Shown here: positions 33,401 through 45,386 of the stretch, one piece after another
How the letters are laid out: each line of letters starts with the position of its first letter
Position numbering within the stretch: position 1 is the first letter of the stretch
DNA from: Antedon mediterranea
Taxonomy: Eukaryota; Echinodermata; Crinoidea; Comatulida; Antedonidae
Reading direction: 5' to 3'
Assembly: GCF_964355755.1 (NCBI RefSeq)
Contig: NC_092672.1
Span: 4,648,001-4,712,000 of the forward strand
DNA: 64,000 nucleotides
Notes under the pieces: generated by a model
The model's input: only the letters and a program-made list of their open reading frames with translations
What the model was told of the DNA's origin: nothing
The model's database searches: none
Position numbers and translations under genes: made by a program

Positions 33401-36400
33401 ACGTTTGATAGTGTAGACAGGGCTTTAGAGTTCTATTATCAAGACATTCTTACACACAATTATATGACACATACAGTATATGACACATAGTTGTAATGCT
33501 GTAGGATTTTTAATTCAAGAAAGGGAACTGACTACTACAGATGAAGATGAAATATTCGAAAAAAATTGAGGAAGCAAAACTAAATAACGTTTGTAGGGTT
33601 TTCTTAAGCGTGGTTCCCACTAGGACGCAACGCAACGACATATCGACGCAAAGTGTTGTATTGCATAATCACATGTGGGAACCGATGACGCAACAATGCT
33701 GCAAACATAGCAGGTTTGATTTCACGCAGGCGGGGGAAAACACAATTATGGGAAGGGCATTTTGTTACGTTGCGTAGGTTGTGTCGCTAGTGGGAACCAA
33801 GCATTCCTATGTTAAAGCATGCATGGCACCTTCTATATTTGCAGGGTAGAATGTTCTAGATATAAGAACTAGATTCAGTTTAGCTCATTAAAGTGCTCAA
33901 AAGCATGATCAGAGAGCTAAGTATACTTTAACTATATAGAATAATAGTTGGAAATTTATAGGCTGCACAGTGGTGTGTGTGTGTTGTCATATAATTAGAG
34001 TTTGTGTGTAAAAGCAAGGGCAGTCATTCTCAAAACCCGACACTTGATCTGACCTAAAACTGCTCAATATTGCCGAAATCTGTTTTTTATAATAAATAAT
34101 TTGTGGGAACCTTAACAAATTCCACGTTCCAGTTTTCAAAAAATAAGCAGAGTAGACTGTAGACAGAAATATAATGTATATTGTTTACATTATGTATCTG
34201 GGGAATAATTTACATTTGAACACTAGGACAGTACCTACAATGTTGTTGATGTTACTATACAATATGATGAAATGAATAGTGCATCATCATCAGTAAATAC
34301 AAGGAAACAAAATGATTTAACTGTACTAGTGAGTGAGGGTGCATACTGTACTACCAGAGATGAAATAGTGCTGACGTTAAGGAATATTAGGAGGAATATA
34401 AATAACTGTACCCAACAAAGCTAACACTTTAAAGCTCTGTCAAACTAGTTTTACAAAAAAAGTGTGATGTGCCCAAATATGGTAGTGATGCTCAAATATG
34501 GTAGTGATATGATATCATCATGTCCATTGGAGCATCACATTTTTTTGTCACATACAATTTGATAGTGTAAACAGGGCTTTAAGTTTGGTGTGTGCAATGT
34601 AGTCATTAGTTATTCAGTGATTGATTTTAAATTATTATCAAGTTTAATATATAATCCAATACTAAAATCAAAATGCTCCTTTTCTAGTTTTAAGCACTAA
34701 TGTGCAGGCAACATTTCCAAAAAAAATGAAAAAAGGTAACCATAGGTTTAAACATCTAACTAGATAAGATATCTCAACAACCTTAGTTTTTTTATTTCTA
34801 TATAATGTAAAAAAAATAAAATGTAGGCCTATTTTAAATTATGAAATAATAATTATTTATAATAATCTAAAGTTAAAAAAAAATATGAATGTAATGATAA
34901 AACAAATGACATTCATGTTAAAGAAAACATTTAATGGCTTTCAATCCAATAGGGAGATAGCTTATTATAAGATTGATAATAAGTTAATTTTAATTACTGT
35001 AATTGAAGAAAAACAAGAAAAAAAAAAATAATTGTTTGAGAAGCAGCAATATTTGTAGATCTATATTATTATATAATCATTTTTTTTTTGCCGTTATGGA
35101 AATTACCTAGTTTCTAAAGTTTGCCATATTCAAATAGATTGCAGTTAGGGGAAAATGGCAAAATCAGTTACAAGAGTTGTAAAACAATATAAATTATCTG
35201 ATAAAACTCCTAGAAAGTAGGAAGTCTTTTGCGATTTTTCCCCTCACTGATTATAATAATAATTAAATAAACCAAAATGCCTGTAGAATATATAAATTAT
35301 GAATATTTATAAAATGCTTGTTATAATATTAAAAACATGCAATTAAGGTCAACCAAAGGTTAAATTCAAACAGTGCAAATGTCACCGTTTAGTGTCAACA
35401 AAAATAAATTATTTAGATAATTCACAAATACTCAAGTCAAAAGAGGTCGAATACTACTTAAGTGCAAAAGTACTTTTATGTGAAATGTAAATACAGTAAA
35501 AACAAGAATTAAATTATTTCAATTTTGATACTTGTGTCATCACTATTTTATTGATTAAAATGTTTAAAGATGTATTGTCCCCTTATATTTTTTAAAATTT
35601 TGTTGTTGAATACAGTATGCTATTTTAATGTCACATAATAGTTATTCACTTTGACCAATGGCTTTTTTGATTGAATTTAACCGTTTATTTTGTCATTGTA
35701 TAGGAGAAAACATTAATTTTTTTCGCTTTTTTCTACAAAAGTGATTAACCACAAAATAACCTATTTAAATTCTGATTTTATTTATCTTCATGTTTTTGGG
35801 GTACAATATACCTTTAATACAAAACATTGATATTTATTTTTGACTTGAATATTTGATTTTTATCACAGACAATACTATTAAACATGCAGATCCCACAGTG
35901 TAATGTGAGACTTACAAGTAAGACCACAGAACTCCACCAGGTCTAGAAAACAGATAAAAGACAAGAAATTAAATATAATTATCAACTACAAATAAATAAA
36001 TGTATTCAACGGATAAAGTTATGGCACAGTCATCCATCCTTGTAATTAAAATGCTTCTACATGCATGGTCCGAAGCCATTTCACCCCTATAAAACGCAAC
36101 AACTTGTAATATAGGTTTGTATACTGTGAAATCACGGGAGAAAAACACAACAGGCATTTTTTTTTTCCGAGACGCCCCGGTATTTAACTGTAATCACAAC
36201 GCAACTATGCTTTCTCCCAAGATTCCTCACGGTTCATGGAAAACGTGTAATAAATCGGGAGATCAAACCTGGTTACAAGTTGTAACAATTTATGAAGATG
36301 TGAAAAGTGTACAGTGTTAGAATTTTTTTCCCTGGGGTAAAAACTAAGCTTAGACCCTCTACCATTTATAGTACAGATAATATTATCTGTGTCAGAGGGT

Positions 36401-39400
36401 ACTGCAGTCACAATATTTTAAAAGGGGTGTAAAAAATTACCTTGTTTGGCATGCATTTCCGCCTTGGTTGTACCCACTGGGCGATGTTCCTGTGTATGGC
36501 ATGAGGGGTACTCTGTTCCCACTGATAGGTAAAAAGCAATTTAAGTAATCCTCTACCAAATTGGTGTACAAAGAGTTTTCTATTGTACAAGCATTTTGTA
36601 CAGGCTAAAAAATAAGGTTAATTCAGCAATTAGTACAAAAACAGAGGAAGGGGTAATGGAGTGTCAAGTATTGAATTTTAGGTAGTGGCTCTGTAGTTAG
36701 CATACATTCTTATATTTCCTGGGCTAGGTAGAGATTTAAAAAACTACTATAGTAGAATCATATTTGGGGCCTAACATAGTCTCCCCTGAGTAGGGCGTGG
36801 CTAAAGGAGAGGGCGTGGCTTTGCTATATCCGCTGTTTGTACTCAAATATCACACTTGGTTATAAATAACACAATCTACAGAGATGATTACCGACGAGTA
36901 ATTTGACGAGCATACATGATTCTCAATGTCAATAAATAATTGAAATGTAATTATAAAAACAAATAATTTGTTGTTACCTGAACCGATGGTAAAGAGACGA
37001 GAAAATGTGCAAAGTGAAACATATAGAAATCAAACGCGGCTAGAAATAATAATGTATTAAGGAATATAAACAATAATATTTATAGTAATAGTATAGTATA
37101 ATGTACAGTACTATTTAAAAATGTGCTTAAAGGCCAGGTGCGGGCAAAAAATGTCTATTGATCATACAGTCCAATAATTATTGATCTATAGTTTCCCCTA
37201 TGTTTCATAATTTTTGGGATTTTATTTGTGTTTTTACACAAGCTTGTTGAAAATAAGCACTTTCTTATCAGTGGGGGGATAGTTCAAATTACACAGTAAA
37301 ATCTCTATTCTTTTGTACACAAATTTTGTAAATAGAGAGGAATTTTAAAAAGCTATGAAAACTAAACAGTGTGGTAAAAAATGTTATCAGATGACTAAAT
37401 ATAGCTAATATAACTTGAATATTACATTTATGGTATTTTTATTCAACTTCAGATTTTTATTTTCATGCTATAGCAAAAATTATCCACCGCATATCCACCA
37501 TCTTTTTTCACCTTCTAGGGAGTCACCAGAAATGTTATTACATTAGGTTAACCACCTAACTACTGAAAAAAAGTCTTCCTGGTTTTTATGGAAGAATTTT
37601 GCCAAATTTTGTATTTGACGATATTAAGGGAAATTCATGTTTTTTCGTCTTGATTTCTGTTACAAATATTTGATTTATGTACAATTGACCACAATTTTTA
37701 TTAAAATTTCATGCCTGTACCTGAGCTTTAAAAGAAAAAATATCAATTCATTAAGTATACATAACCACAGCAAAAAAGTGATAAACTGGTAGTTTAAGGA
37801 TACAGAGTTGTAAACAGTTTGGAGCCATGTATGAGAGTTTATTGTGATAGAACTGTGGCACAGCAGATCCTTGTTTAAATGCATCTCTTGTGGGAGCCTA
37901 CAAAATAAAATAACAACCACTGTAAAATACTCTTTCCTAGATAGATATACATAATTATATACTGTAGTATTACTGTACGTGGGCCAGGCAAAAAACAAGC
38001 ATATCAATCACAAATAGACCATTATACTGTACTACTTATTGTGTTTTTCTCTGTGTTTATTCACCCAAGAACACATGGCAATGTTTCACTGGATAACAGG
38101 TTATCATTCTGTTAAAACTACTGTACTTAAAATATTGAGATTTATCTATGTGGAGTTACAAAAAGAATGTGTTTATTTATGTTATGTTACGTATACAGGT
38201 AATACAACATCCACCCCTTCAAACAATATACTATTTTTCAAAAATAAAATTACAAATTTAAATATAAAACTTACTGGTAGCAAGTCTACTGGAAACTCAA
38301 ATTTCACTGTCGGATCCGCTTGAAATTTGTAGATGAGATCAAAAAGTGAACCGGTAGGTGAAAGAAAGTCACGTACGATCTTGAAATCACTCTGCATGCT
38401 CTCCTTGGTTGTTCTCAGACGCACATCATGCCATGGGTTCTGTCTGGTGTCCTCCATCAGGTTCAGACCCCATCCTGTAGGCTTATTGTGACTGAAGATG
38501 TCTTGTAATAGCCTAGGAAAAATGGGCTTAAGTTCCTGAAAAAAAAATGAAACAAGAAGAGTTTATAAACAAGCTGTGTAAAGGTTATTATAGCAGCTAA
38601 TTCTTATTTGGTACTACTACCCAAACAATTATATTAGATAACATTTTCTAATGGGCTAGTACTGTACATTGTGTACTCTTACAGATATATTAGGTCCTAA
38701 AGCACACTATAGCTATTGGCTGAGCCAACTGACATGAATTACACTTTGCTCACAGTGTGCGCCGAACGTGAGCTAATAGCTCACTAAAAAATTCCAATAC
38801 ATGTACATTCTAATTTAATAATAAGTCAGTGAGTGCCCTACCCTAGTGTAGTAAGTAAGTAATTATCCATTATATTATAAACTTCAGGAAAAAAACAATA
38901 CAGTAATAAAATACACAATATATATAATTATAATTTAGGTTAATTTCAACACTTTAAGTAATTTGCAAGTGTTGCAGCTTTAATTTGCGGCAGACCTTAT
39001 AATTGTAGTGGACGAAAAGCTGTTGCAATTCCTCACATCTTCGCCGTACTCCCAATGATGGTAGTTTACTAACTCTTTCCTACAAAACGGAAGAAAAAAA
39101 AATTAATACAAATCATCAAAAGTAATAATTAATTAATAATGCACTTGACCCCCTCAATAATTAATAATGACTAATGTAATTATGGACTAGTCCTAGACTA
39201 GCCTAGGCCCTACTATTAATTATTATTTAATTTTAGTTAACTATAAAACACAGCTACTAGGCTAGGCCTAGTAGGCTAGGCTGATCTCAGCTACGATTAA
39301 TATAATTAAATACTGGTAAATTATTGAAATTAAAACGTTTTAAATTAAACATTAAGTGAATGAAAATGAATACGATTGGCTAGGCCTAGGTAGGTAGGCC

Positions 39401-39638
39401 CACGTTCTCTACCGCGTGACGGCAATGAATTAACTTTGCCTGTCGACAGCGTCATGATGAAAACATGATGAGGCCTGGAAATTTTAAAGGTTTTTAATAA
39501 CATTATAAATGTACAGGAAAAACCTAATAACGTTCATTATACTTATTTAGAAAATATAAAAAAACTTTAGAAACGTTTTCCTACCAAAATAGGAGAAAAA
39601 CGATCTCGATTTTGCTGCGAGCTCATGGAAGCAGACAT
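27419..39638 (-). CDS. SMPD4: Sphingomyelin phosphodiesterase 4 (neutral sphingomyelinase 3), complete
   Basis: Sixteen coding exons (minus): 39585-39638, 38996-39079, 38275-38535, 37804-37897, 36978-37039, 36441-36604, 32935-33145, 32101-32240, 31561-31648, 30817-30911, 29957-30120, 29411-29601, 28832-29026, 28202-28315, 27982-28110, 27419-27742; 2370 bp, 789 residues, all phases compatible. It matches vertebrate SMPD4 in order: LKPIFPRLLQDIF, SLFDLIYKFQADPTVKFEFP (exon 3), AFDFYMFHFAHFLVSL (5), DYLNCFLPISG (6), NWRSEILIQVLVEFWL (7), VRMLVKHLHFFANS (8), LYAFFRHGFDRWPLDSSF (9), ETWLSFIQPWRYM (10), FDWLSSLG (13), LTPLGRYQ (14), VNGLRRFNVTYNGNPDLQPI (15). Exon 16 holds two hydrophobic C-terminal segments (LVFFMVLYWLDFSLLGVVFV and following), as in the ER/nuclear-envelope-anchored family. 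Members hydrolyse sphingomyelin to ceramide and lack the usual sphingomyelinase fold. Human forms are slightly longer. The weak points are donors of exon 2 (gtctgc) and exon 4 (gtatcc). Confidence 0.95.
28440..28800 (-). mobile_element. SINE family 1 copy with tRNA head, SMPD4 intron 13
   Basis: On the minus strand from about 28800: 'gagtcgccgagcggttaagg' (class II tRNA-like A box), 'caggttcaagtcactcct' (B box), then 'ctctggtggtagaacaagtc', 'gtgcactttaaagaaccc'. It shares the body with 44240-44550. It begins only about 30 bp after the exon 13 donor and lies on the same strand as SMPD4. Confidence 0.8.
30132..30575. repeat. 38-42-bp satellite, SMPD4 intron 10
   Basis: About ten units contain 'atacatgagtgttgaagggg' and 'atgatgggtaatttgttt'. 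Long units have an extra 'gtta' (…gtttgttaatac) and short units lack it; the two forms alternate. It starts about 12 bp from the exon 11 acceptor (30120). Confidence 0.92.
30953..31484. mobile_element. MITE family 1 copy with 21-bp array and nested insertion
   Basis: The left end is 'gctgtctacactatcagact' and the right end 'gtttgatagtgttgacagtgct' followed by TTA. After the left end come about ten 21-bp units ('atgcccaaatacggtagt', with C where other copies have T). At about 31195-31400 the element is interrupted by a retroposon tail. A fragment of another right end (30935-30952) abuts the left side. It lies in SMPD4 intron 9. Confidence 0.82.
31195..31400 (+). mobile_element. Retroposon 3' tail inserted in the MITE
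   Basis: About 200 bp, ending 'ttaatatactgaataaataa' and a long (AAAT)n/A run. It splits the 21-bp array from the right half of the MITE. No coding sequence. Confidence 0.6.
31683..31990 (-). mobile_element. LINE 3' fragment (CR1/L2-like), SMPD4 intron 8
   Basis: On the minus strand 31792-31983 reads FADWSFSCTAPFLWNALPQS then a run ending FKQLLKTLLFRI and stop. This is the typical 'F..aaP.lWN.LP' C-terminus of such reverse transcriptases. A short 3' UTR with 'aggcgctatacaaaaga' and an (ATT)n tail follows (31683-31720). Only the last ~60 codons remain. Confidence 0.8.
32405..32890. repeat. 17-bp satellite, SMPD4 intron 7
   Basis: About 28 units near tattcaactgcaagact, with many variants (ctacaag, ctggaag, cggcaag, cacctgcaat). 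It ends about 45 bp from the exon 7 donor at 32935. Confidence 0.9.
33259..33424. mobile_element. MITE family 1 copy, left end truncated, SMPD4 intron 6
   Basis: It starts 'acgtctacactataaaac' and ends 'gtttgatagtgtagacaggg' plus CT, then TTA. The internal modules are partly disrupted. Confidence 0.75.
33607..33805. mobile_element. MITE family 2 copy, SMPD4 intron 6
   Basis: The left end is AGCGTGGTTCCCACTAGGAC (after TTA), the right end 'gtcgctagtgggaaccaagc'. It is longer inside than the other two copies. Confidence 0.75.
34433..34578. mobile_element. MITE family 1 copy, left end shortened, SMPD4 intron 6
   Basis: 'agctctgtcaaactag' lacks the 'tacactat' part of the left end. The right end is 'tttgatagtgtaaacagggct', flanked by TAA and TTA. 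Confidence 0.75.
35567..35813. mobile_element. TIR element (ends AAGATGTATTGTCCCC), SMPD4 intron 6
   Basis: The ends match the 24417-24735 copy; exact TTA on both sides (35564-35566, 35814-35816). The interior is shorter by about 70 bp. Confidence 0.78.
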
Positions 39639-42600
39639 TTTGAAAACACTTTTCCCAAGCTACGAATAGAGGGCGGCAATCAATTTTTCTATCACACATT
39701 TTCGTACACATACGACGACGCGTCATTAGGAACCACTGTATTTGCGTCGACTTTCTTATACATGAAAGGCAGGGGGAAGGTGCGTGGTGGGTATTATCAT
39801 TTTGTGTGCTACCAAATTTAAAACCTGTAATATTAGCACATCATAACTGCACTTTTTCAGCCTTTTCCTTCATGCTGAAGTTTTCACCTTTTATTGAATA
39901 TGATGTTATCGTTAAGAAGAGGGGCTTTTTAAGCACTGAGTGCTTCGCCTCGATCCCGTAGACGAAAGTGTACGAGAAACAAGTAAACAAGTAATGGCCC
40001 CTAGACTATAGATAGCTACTTATTAAATTATCTTTTGAAGGCCAACTACATACATTATTCCCAAAAAAAATGTTTTTGCGCGCGTGCATAAAAAATAAGA
40101 ATTGGATGATGATGAGGGATGCCCTGTCCATGACCTTGGCTCGGAGACTTTCCGTGTGTGATTAAACAATGTTGTTATGCTCTGATTCCAGAGAGCTCCC
40201 CTTAAATACAATTAACTAGCCAATCATTTCACTTAAAATTATCTAAACTTATGCTGCTGCTACTACTGGGAAACACTTAATCGCGCGGGAAATGTCACAC
40301 ACGCTAGATAATAATTTCACTAGAGTGACAAGGACAAAGTGCCCATAAATTTCGTTTGCTATCATTATTTTAAACGTGTTGTGATACCTTGTAAATAAAT
40401 AGAGGTCTATTAAAGCAACGGTCAAGAACGACAACCTTTTCCAGACGATGGTCATTGTAAGGTGAGGGTCAATTGCAAGGCTCTTCGTCACATTTTCTAA
40501 ATATTTGACCACTAATAATCGGGTCATTTTCACATTTGTGACATTCTACATTTTGTACAGCAAACATATTATCAGGTCTACACTACATTTTAAATTAGAA
40601 TTCGATTAATAAAATTAATAACGCCACCCCAATGCATGTTGTTCTCTCAGAAGTTGAATCTAAATTGTACAAATCAAATAAGACAAAAAAATAAATACCC
40701 TTCTTCTGCGAACAAATTTAATGGACATAGAGGGTGAGGCCTATATTTTCTGAATGGACTGGTTTGTAATTTCTTAATGTTCTGTTGTTGTATGGTTATA
40801 GGTTATAGAAAAGGTTGATTCGTCGATTTTTACTTGCATATTTTATATTCTTAATGGTTCCGAGAGAAACCAGAATTCGTCAACTAACAAATGTGATGTA
40901 CCCTTTTGATCCATTGTACAGGACCTATGGCCTCTTCCTTTGTAACCTCAACAGCTAGAGATTGTTATTTTAGATTGTTATGTCCGTCCCGGCGTGTCAT
41001 AATGTGAACAATACATCCGAGGGGTTCTCCAAAACGGCCTTTAGAAAGAATACAATGTTTGTTTGTTTTTGTTTTTTAAATTTAAAGAGATCTTTTTTTG
41101 GTTAGTGGAGGTCGTCGTTTATATAAAAAAAAGTTCAGATTATGGGTTATGTGTACTTACGGCGCTCTAAGTGCCAATGCCATCGATATACAGAATGTTA
41201 TGAAAAATCACTTGTTGAAACTTGTGCATCTATAAAAAAATAAATATCTGCAAGTACAAATAGGTATGATTGATGCGCTGCCTGCCTGCAAATGGTGTAC
41301 ATTACATCGCTGCAAGTTCGCCCATCGGTCACATAGTCTGTACCCTACATCAAGATCCATAATATTTCAACTGAATGTATTCTATAATTTGATTTATGTT
41401 GATAAAAACTTAGTAAAATCGGATCGTATGCTGATCTGTTAACCCTGCTGCCAAAGCGAAAATGGCCCCTCTTTTCGGCAGACAAGAAATAATTGTTTAC
41501 GGTTTTGTTGTGCGATTTCTTGCATCCTGTTTACACAATTAAATTATGACTAAATAAATGTATCTGTATTTGATCAAATCTATTTGCAATTCAATTGAGA
41601 TTTTAACATAAAGCAAAACAATGTGGTCCTGTGTGTGGAAGCACCCTGGATTCTCGTTTAAGTTGCCACCTACACCTCTTTTAATCTGAATAACTAGTAC
41701 ACCTTTCCCCAGGCTCTGACACATCAACTTCATAAAGTATCATTAGGGGGAAAAAAGAATCAAGGGAAGATCAAACGGAATCTTTACGCTGGTTTTTATT
41801 CAGAATCGTACGTACGTACTTTTCCAAACGTGAAACCGCACAGCTCACTGTGACTTCCATATGTTTTTACATGCAGGCTAGGGTTCACGAAGATACACAA
41901 CAAGCACAAACTTTCTTACTATTTATAAAGTACTTTAGGAAAGGTGCACATAAATAAAAGATGTATTAAAAAAGGTACCCACCTAAATTAATACATTAAG
42001 GAGATTTTAATTCGCTTACTGGAGAGAGATCCTGAGTTTAATTGCATAGATAACGAGCGATTGTATTTTGTAGCAAATCATCTTCTTCGGCGACGTTTTT
42101 TTATGAGTTCAGACAGCGGGCACCTAGCCACCTCAACGTGCAAACTTCGCATCTGGCAAGGGTTATTTGAACCAATTGTTCCCATGAGAAGTAGTTTCTC
42201 TTTTGAAGCGATAAATCTTCGTTTCGCTAGTATGAAAAAAAAAGATATGGAGAGAAATAAACAACCTTGGCATGAAGGAATGTATAAAGGACATCACCCC
42301 CATGACAAATGATCAGGTTTCTTTTACATTGTACAATACATTTAATTTTGTTCGGTGCAATTAGATTAAAGCAGAACAATAAAGTAATCTATTAGGTAAG
42401 TCTGTCGGACCTTGAAATGATGTCAAGATCAAACTACCTTTTAAAGCGAAGGTTTGAAACCGAGGTAGAAGAAAGGGATGTGATCCAACAAGAAGTATAC
42501 CCTGACATTTAGCTATCTTCACCTAAGTGCCACCCCCCAGTCATCCACCCTCAGTCTCGATCAACTTGTGGTCGACACTGTTGCCGCTTCGAAGAGATGA

Positions 42601-43150
42601 AAAAAAAAGGATCCGAAGATCCAACATTATTGTCAATAAGAACCCTTAACTGAGTCCTGTCCGAGTCTACGTCACCATAGCCCTCAACCACCCTCGGTAC
42701 GTCTTGGTATCTAGTTGTGTTCGACACCGTTGCCGCTCCGAAAGGATGAAAAGGAGATGCAAAACCAAGTTGTCAAGAAAGACACTCTTCTAACTGATAG
42801 TCAAATGACTTCTGCCTCACGTCCTCCTCCTTTCTGCATACAAAACCCTTATCTTTATACTAGATCCACGTAGGCCTAATACGTAAACAACATTGTAACA
42901 CGTTCCAATTTCTTACAAAAAGATCACTCATCATTGTTTTCTAAATATCATTGACAACACTATTTTATATCAAGATTTTACACCAAAAAAAATACGGACA
43001 TGTGAACTTCAATTGAATGAAGAGAATGAACAAATGCAAGCATTGCGTAATAGATAGGATTGGTCATAGGCCTACTAACTAATTAATGATGTCGTCATCA
43101 GTCGGGTGTAGAATACTAAACGTGCATTTTAAGATAATATGGATTTCTTT
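39639..43150. other. SMPD4 upstream region and gene-poor stretch
   Basis: The SMPD4 promoter should lie just above 39638, but no TATA box is evident. The plus-strand frame at 42061-42312 (83 codons) and the frame 42394-42513 (reading SLSDLEMMSRSNYLLKRRFE and on to a stop) have coding-like composition but no firm splice context or recognisable relatives. Two diverged copies of a segment with 'gtcgacactgttgccgcttc' / 'ttcgacaccgttgccgctcc' lie at about 42530-42606 and 42671-42752. Confidence 0.35.
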
Positions 43151-43154
43151 CAAA

Positions 43155-43300
43155 AGCTCTGTCTGCACTATCAAACTTTATGTGACAAAACTGTGATGTG
43201 CCCAAATACGGAGTGATATGCTTAAATATTGTAGTGATATGACATCATCATGTCCATGCGCACATAACATTTTTTGTGTGTAGATAATGTAGACGGAGCG
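43155..43300. mobile_element. MITE family 1 copy
   Basis: The left end is AGCTCTGTCTGCACTATCAA; the right end is diverged ('tagataatgtagacggagcg' then TTA). Confidence 0.75.
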
Positions 43301-43494
43301 TTAGATGTTCTGTTTTCTTTATAGGCCCAAAAATGTTAACTTCTTGTAGAAATTTTCTAAACTTCTAAAAGGTCACATTACGTAACAACAGAACGTCTGG
43401 GAATGGACGGCTGGGGAAATGGAGAAAACGTGCACTTGTATCTATATAAAAAAATATAAAAATCTTTTCTGCTTCATTTGATCTTGCAACTGAC

Positions 43495-43609
43495 CTTGGT
43501 TATGTTGGATTGTGTCCAGTGACTTGTTTGGCAATCGCCCCGAATACTTTCACTTCCAAGGCTGAGGCTCAGAAGAAAGACATGCTCCTTTTCTTCAACA
43601 GTTTTACAG
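43495..43609 (-). CDS. Candidate internal exon of an unidentified gene
   Basis: On the minus strand, between 'tttgttatag' and an AAG|gtcagt donor, 115 bp are open and encode CKTVEEKEHVFLLSLSLGSE followed by SIRGDCQTSHWTQSNITK. The composition (mixed charged and hydrophobic residues, Trp, three Cys-type positions, no low complexity) looks like real protein. The exon takes phase 2 in and gives phase 0 out. It could not join directly to 45271-45386, which ends in phase 1, so another exon would be needed between them if both belong to one gene. Family not recognised. Confidence 0.4.
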
Positions 43610-44239
43610 CTATAACAAATAATTAATATCGGTAAATCAAATTTATTAAATTCAATTCGTGAAACAATTTAAAGGTTAGATGTCATGGATGAATGTTGTT
43701 GTTGAACTCAACAGAGGGATCGTTTTCCCTCGTTTGTTGCGAGAATTGAAGATGTTAATCTTTTTGTCCCATTTTTCTTAATTTCATCACCTAATCTTCC
43801 CATTTTACTGACTTGTTTCTGAACTGTTTTATACAACTGGTATTTTGCTAAATGACATTTAAAGTCATGTGTTATCGCACTGTATATTTTATTTAAGATT
43901 AAAATTATAATTCCATGAACGAAAAGTTCAAATAGAATACCATGGATATTGTGTAATCATCAACAACATGTCTAGTCGGCCTGTGATTTGTGTCTATGTC
44001 CTTGAGAGTTGATAAATGTAAAAATTAAATTACCGATTCCTGGACCATCGCAACATTGGGAATCTAATTCAAGTTTTCTTGATTCACGTATAAACTATAA
44101 ATTGCTATAAACATTGTTGTAATAATACCTTAAAAATTAGACCTTGAAGAAAGAAAAAACTTATGTAACTTTGTATCAACGATTACGGTATGCAGCAGTC
44201 ATTCGTGTGATTCGAACCACGGCATTGAAAGTAAAAGGT

Positions 44240-44550
44240 GAGTGAGTGAGTGAGTGGCCGAGCGGTTAAGACAGTGGAACCGTAATCACGTAGCCATAAC
44301 ATATCGGCAGGGGTTCGGGGCTCACTCACTCCATGGTTCTGGTGGTAGAACAAGTCTTCTCGGATAAGGACTATAAACCGTAGGTCCAGTGTACACATCT
44401 AGCTCGTGTGCACTTTAAAGAACCTAGTACATCTTTCGAGACGAGTAGGGGGTTACCCCGGTGTATTAGTACATCACAGCCACTGATCACCAACTGGGCC
44501 CTCTGGGAGACCAGTCAAAGACTGAAGAGGTTACCCAGTATAAATATATA
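44240..44550 (+). mobile_element. SINE family 1, fullest copy, tRNA head
   Basis: The head at 44248-44327 folds as a class II (Leu/Ser-like) tRNA: acceptor stem gagtgag / ctcactc, 'tggccgagcggttaagac' A box, long variable arm, 'ggggttcgggg' B-box region. The body continues with 'ttctggtggtagaacaagtc', 'gtgcactttaaagaacc', 'gtagggggttaccccggtgt' and 'gaggttacccagtataaata'. Bodies at 12560-12760 and 28440-28800 match, so this is a SINE and not a tRNA gene. Confidence 0.82.
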
Positions 44551-45270
44551 TTTCAATCAAAGGTGAGGCCCAATGAAGCTTCTTCAACAGCAGTGTTTTG
44601 ATATAACGTTCGGGGTATGTGTAATAATTGACTTTAAGAATAAATCAATACAAATATTAGTGGCGTATGTGATAGGCCTGCACACTTATTAGGAGAATTC
44701 GAACGGAACGAAATTAGCATAAATATTGGTTTCCACTATGTTTCAATGCAACGTACGGACGTAGTTGATTTGATAATTCGTTTATCTTTTTATTTCAAAA
44801 TGCCATAAACAAAATCTCATATTATTCATAGCAAATACTTAATAACACACTTACACAAAAAACAAACAAATAAAACGCCGAAATCGACTTTGTATGATCC
44901 GTAGCTTGTGTATTGTACCCGGTATTGTATGTAAGTTTTCACGCCCCGTCCCTCTTTTATTTATTTATTTTAAAGAAACCGAAGTGTAGTCCTATGGCCG
45001 GATTCAAATCAACGACGACCACTTCTGATGTGGTGACTGTCACATGATGCAATTATATTAAAATATTCATAAATATGAATTTCCACCTGTTCTACTAAAA
45101 AATACACAAAAACCATTTATAAGATCTATTTTGTCATCATAAACCTGTATCCGCATTCCAAAACAAAAAGTCCATACCAGATTAAACAATTTCCGATTGA
45201 GGCATTAATAATGACGTGTTAACGTAAATCTCTATGGGAGTCGGGGTTGGTGAAAAGTACGCTGCCTTAC

Positions 45271-45386
45271 CCCGGAGAGTACATGGGCTACTGCGCTCGA
45301 CATGTGCCGCTGAATGTTTGCGGTAAATGTTTGGGGGTGGACTCGGCGGCCGCAAGGGTTCATACATTCCGTTGTGGTGGAAGACA
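45271..45386 (-). CDS. Candidate internal exon, Pro-rich, unidentified gene
   Basis: On the minus strand, between 'aatgtcag' and a consensus CGGG|gtaagg donor, 116 bp are open: VFHHNGMYEPLRPPSPPPNI then YRKHSAAHVERSSPCTLR. The segment is much richer in G+C than its surroundings and uses C/G-ending codons (CCG, GCG, CGC), unlike intergenic DNA here. The polypyrimidine tract is weak. Family not recognised; a proline-rich cytoplasmic tail is one guess. Confidence 0.4.

Noticed and set aside
39612-39821. Plus-strand 69-codon frame opposite SMPD4 exon 1
   Set aside because: It overlaps the well-supported first exon and 5' UTR of SMPD4 on the other strand and resembles nothing.
44248-44327. Functional tRNA-Leu/Ser gene
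   Set aside because: The fold is tRNA-like, but the conserved downstream body shared with two other loci shows it is a SINE head.
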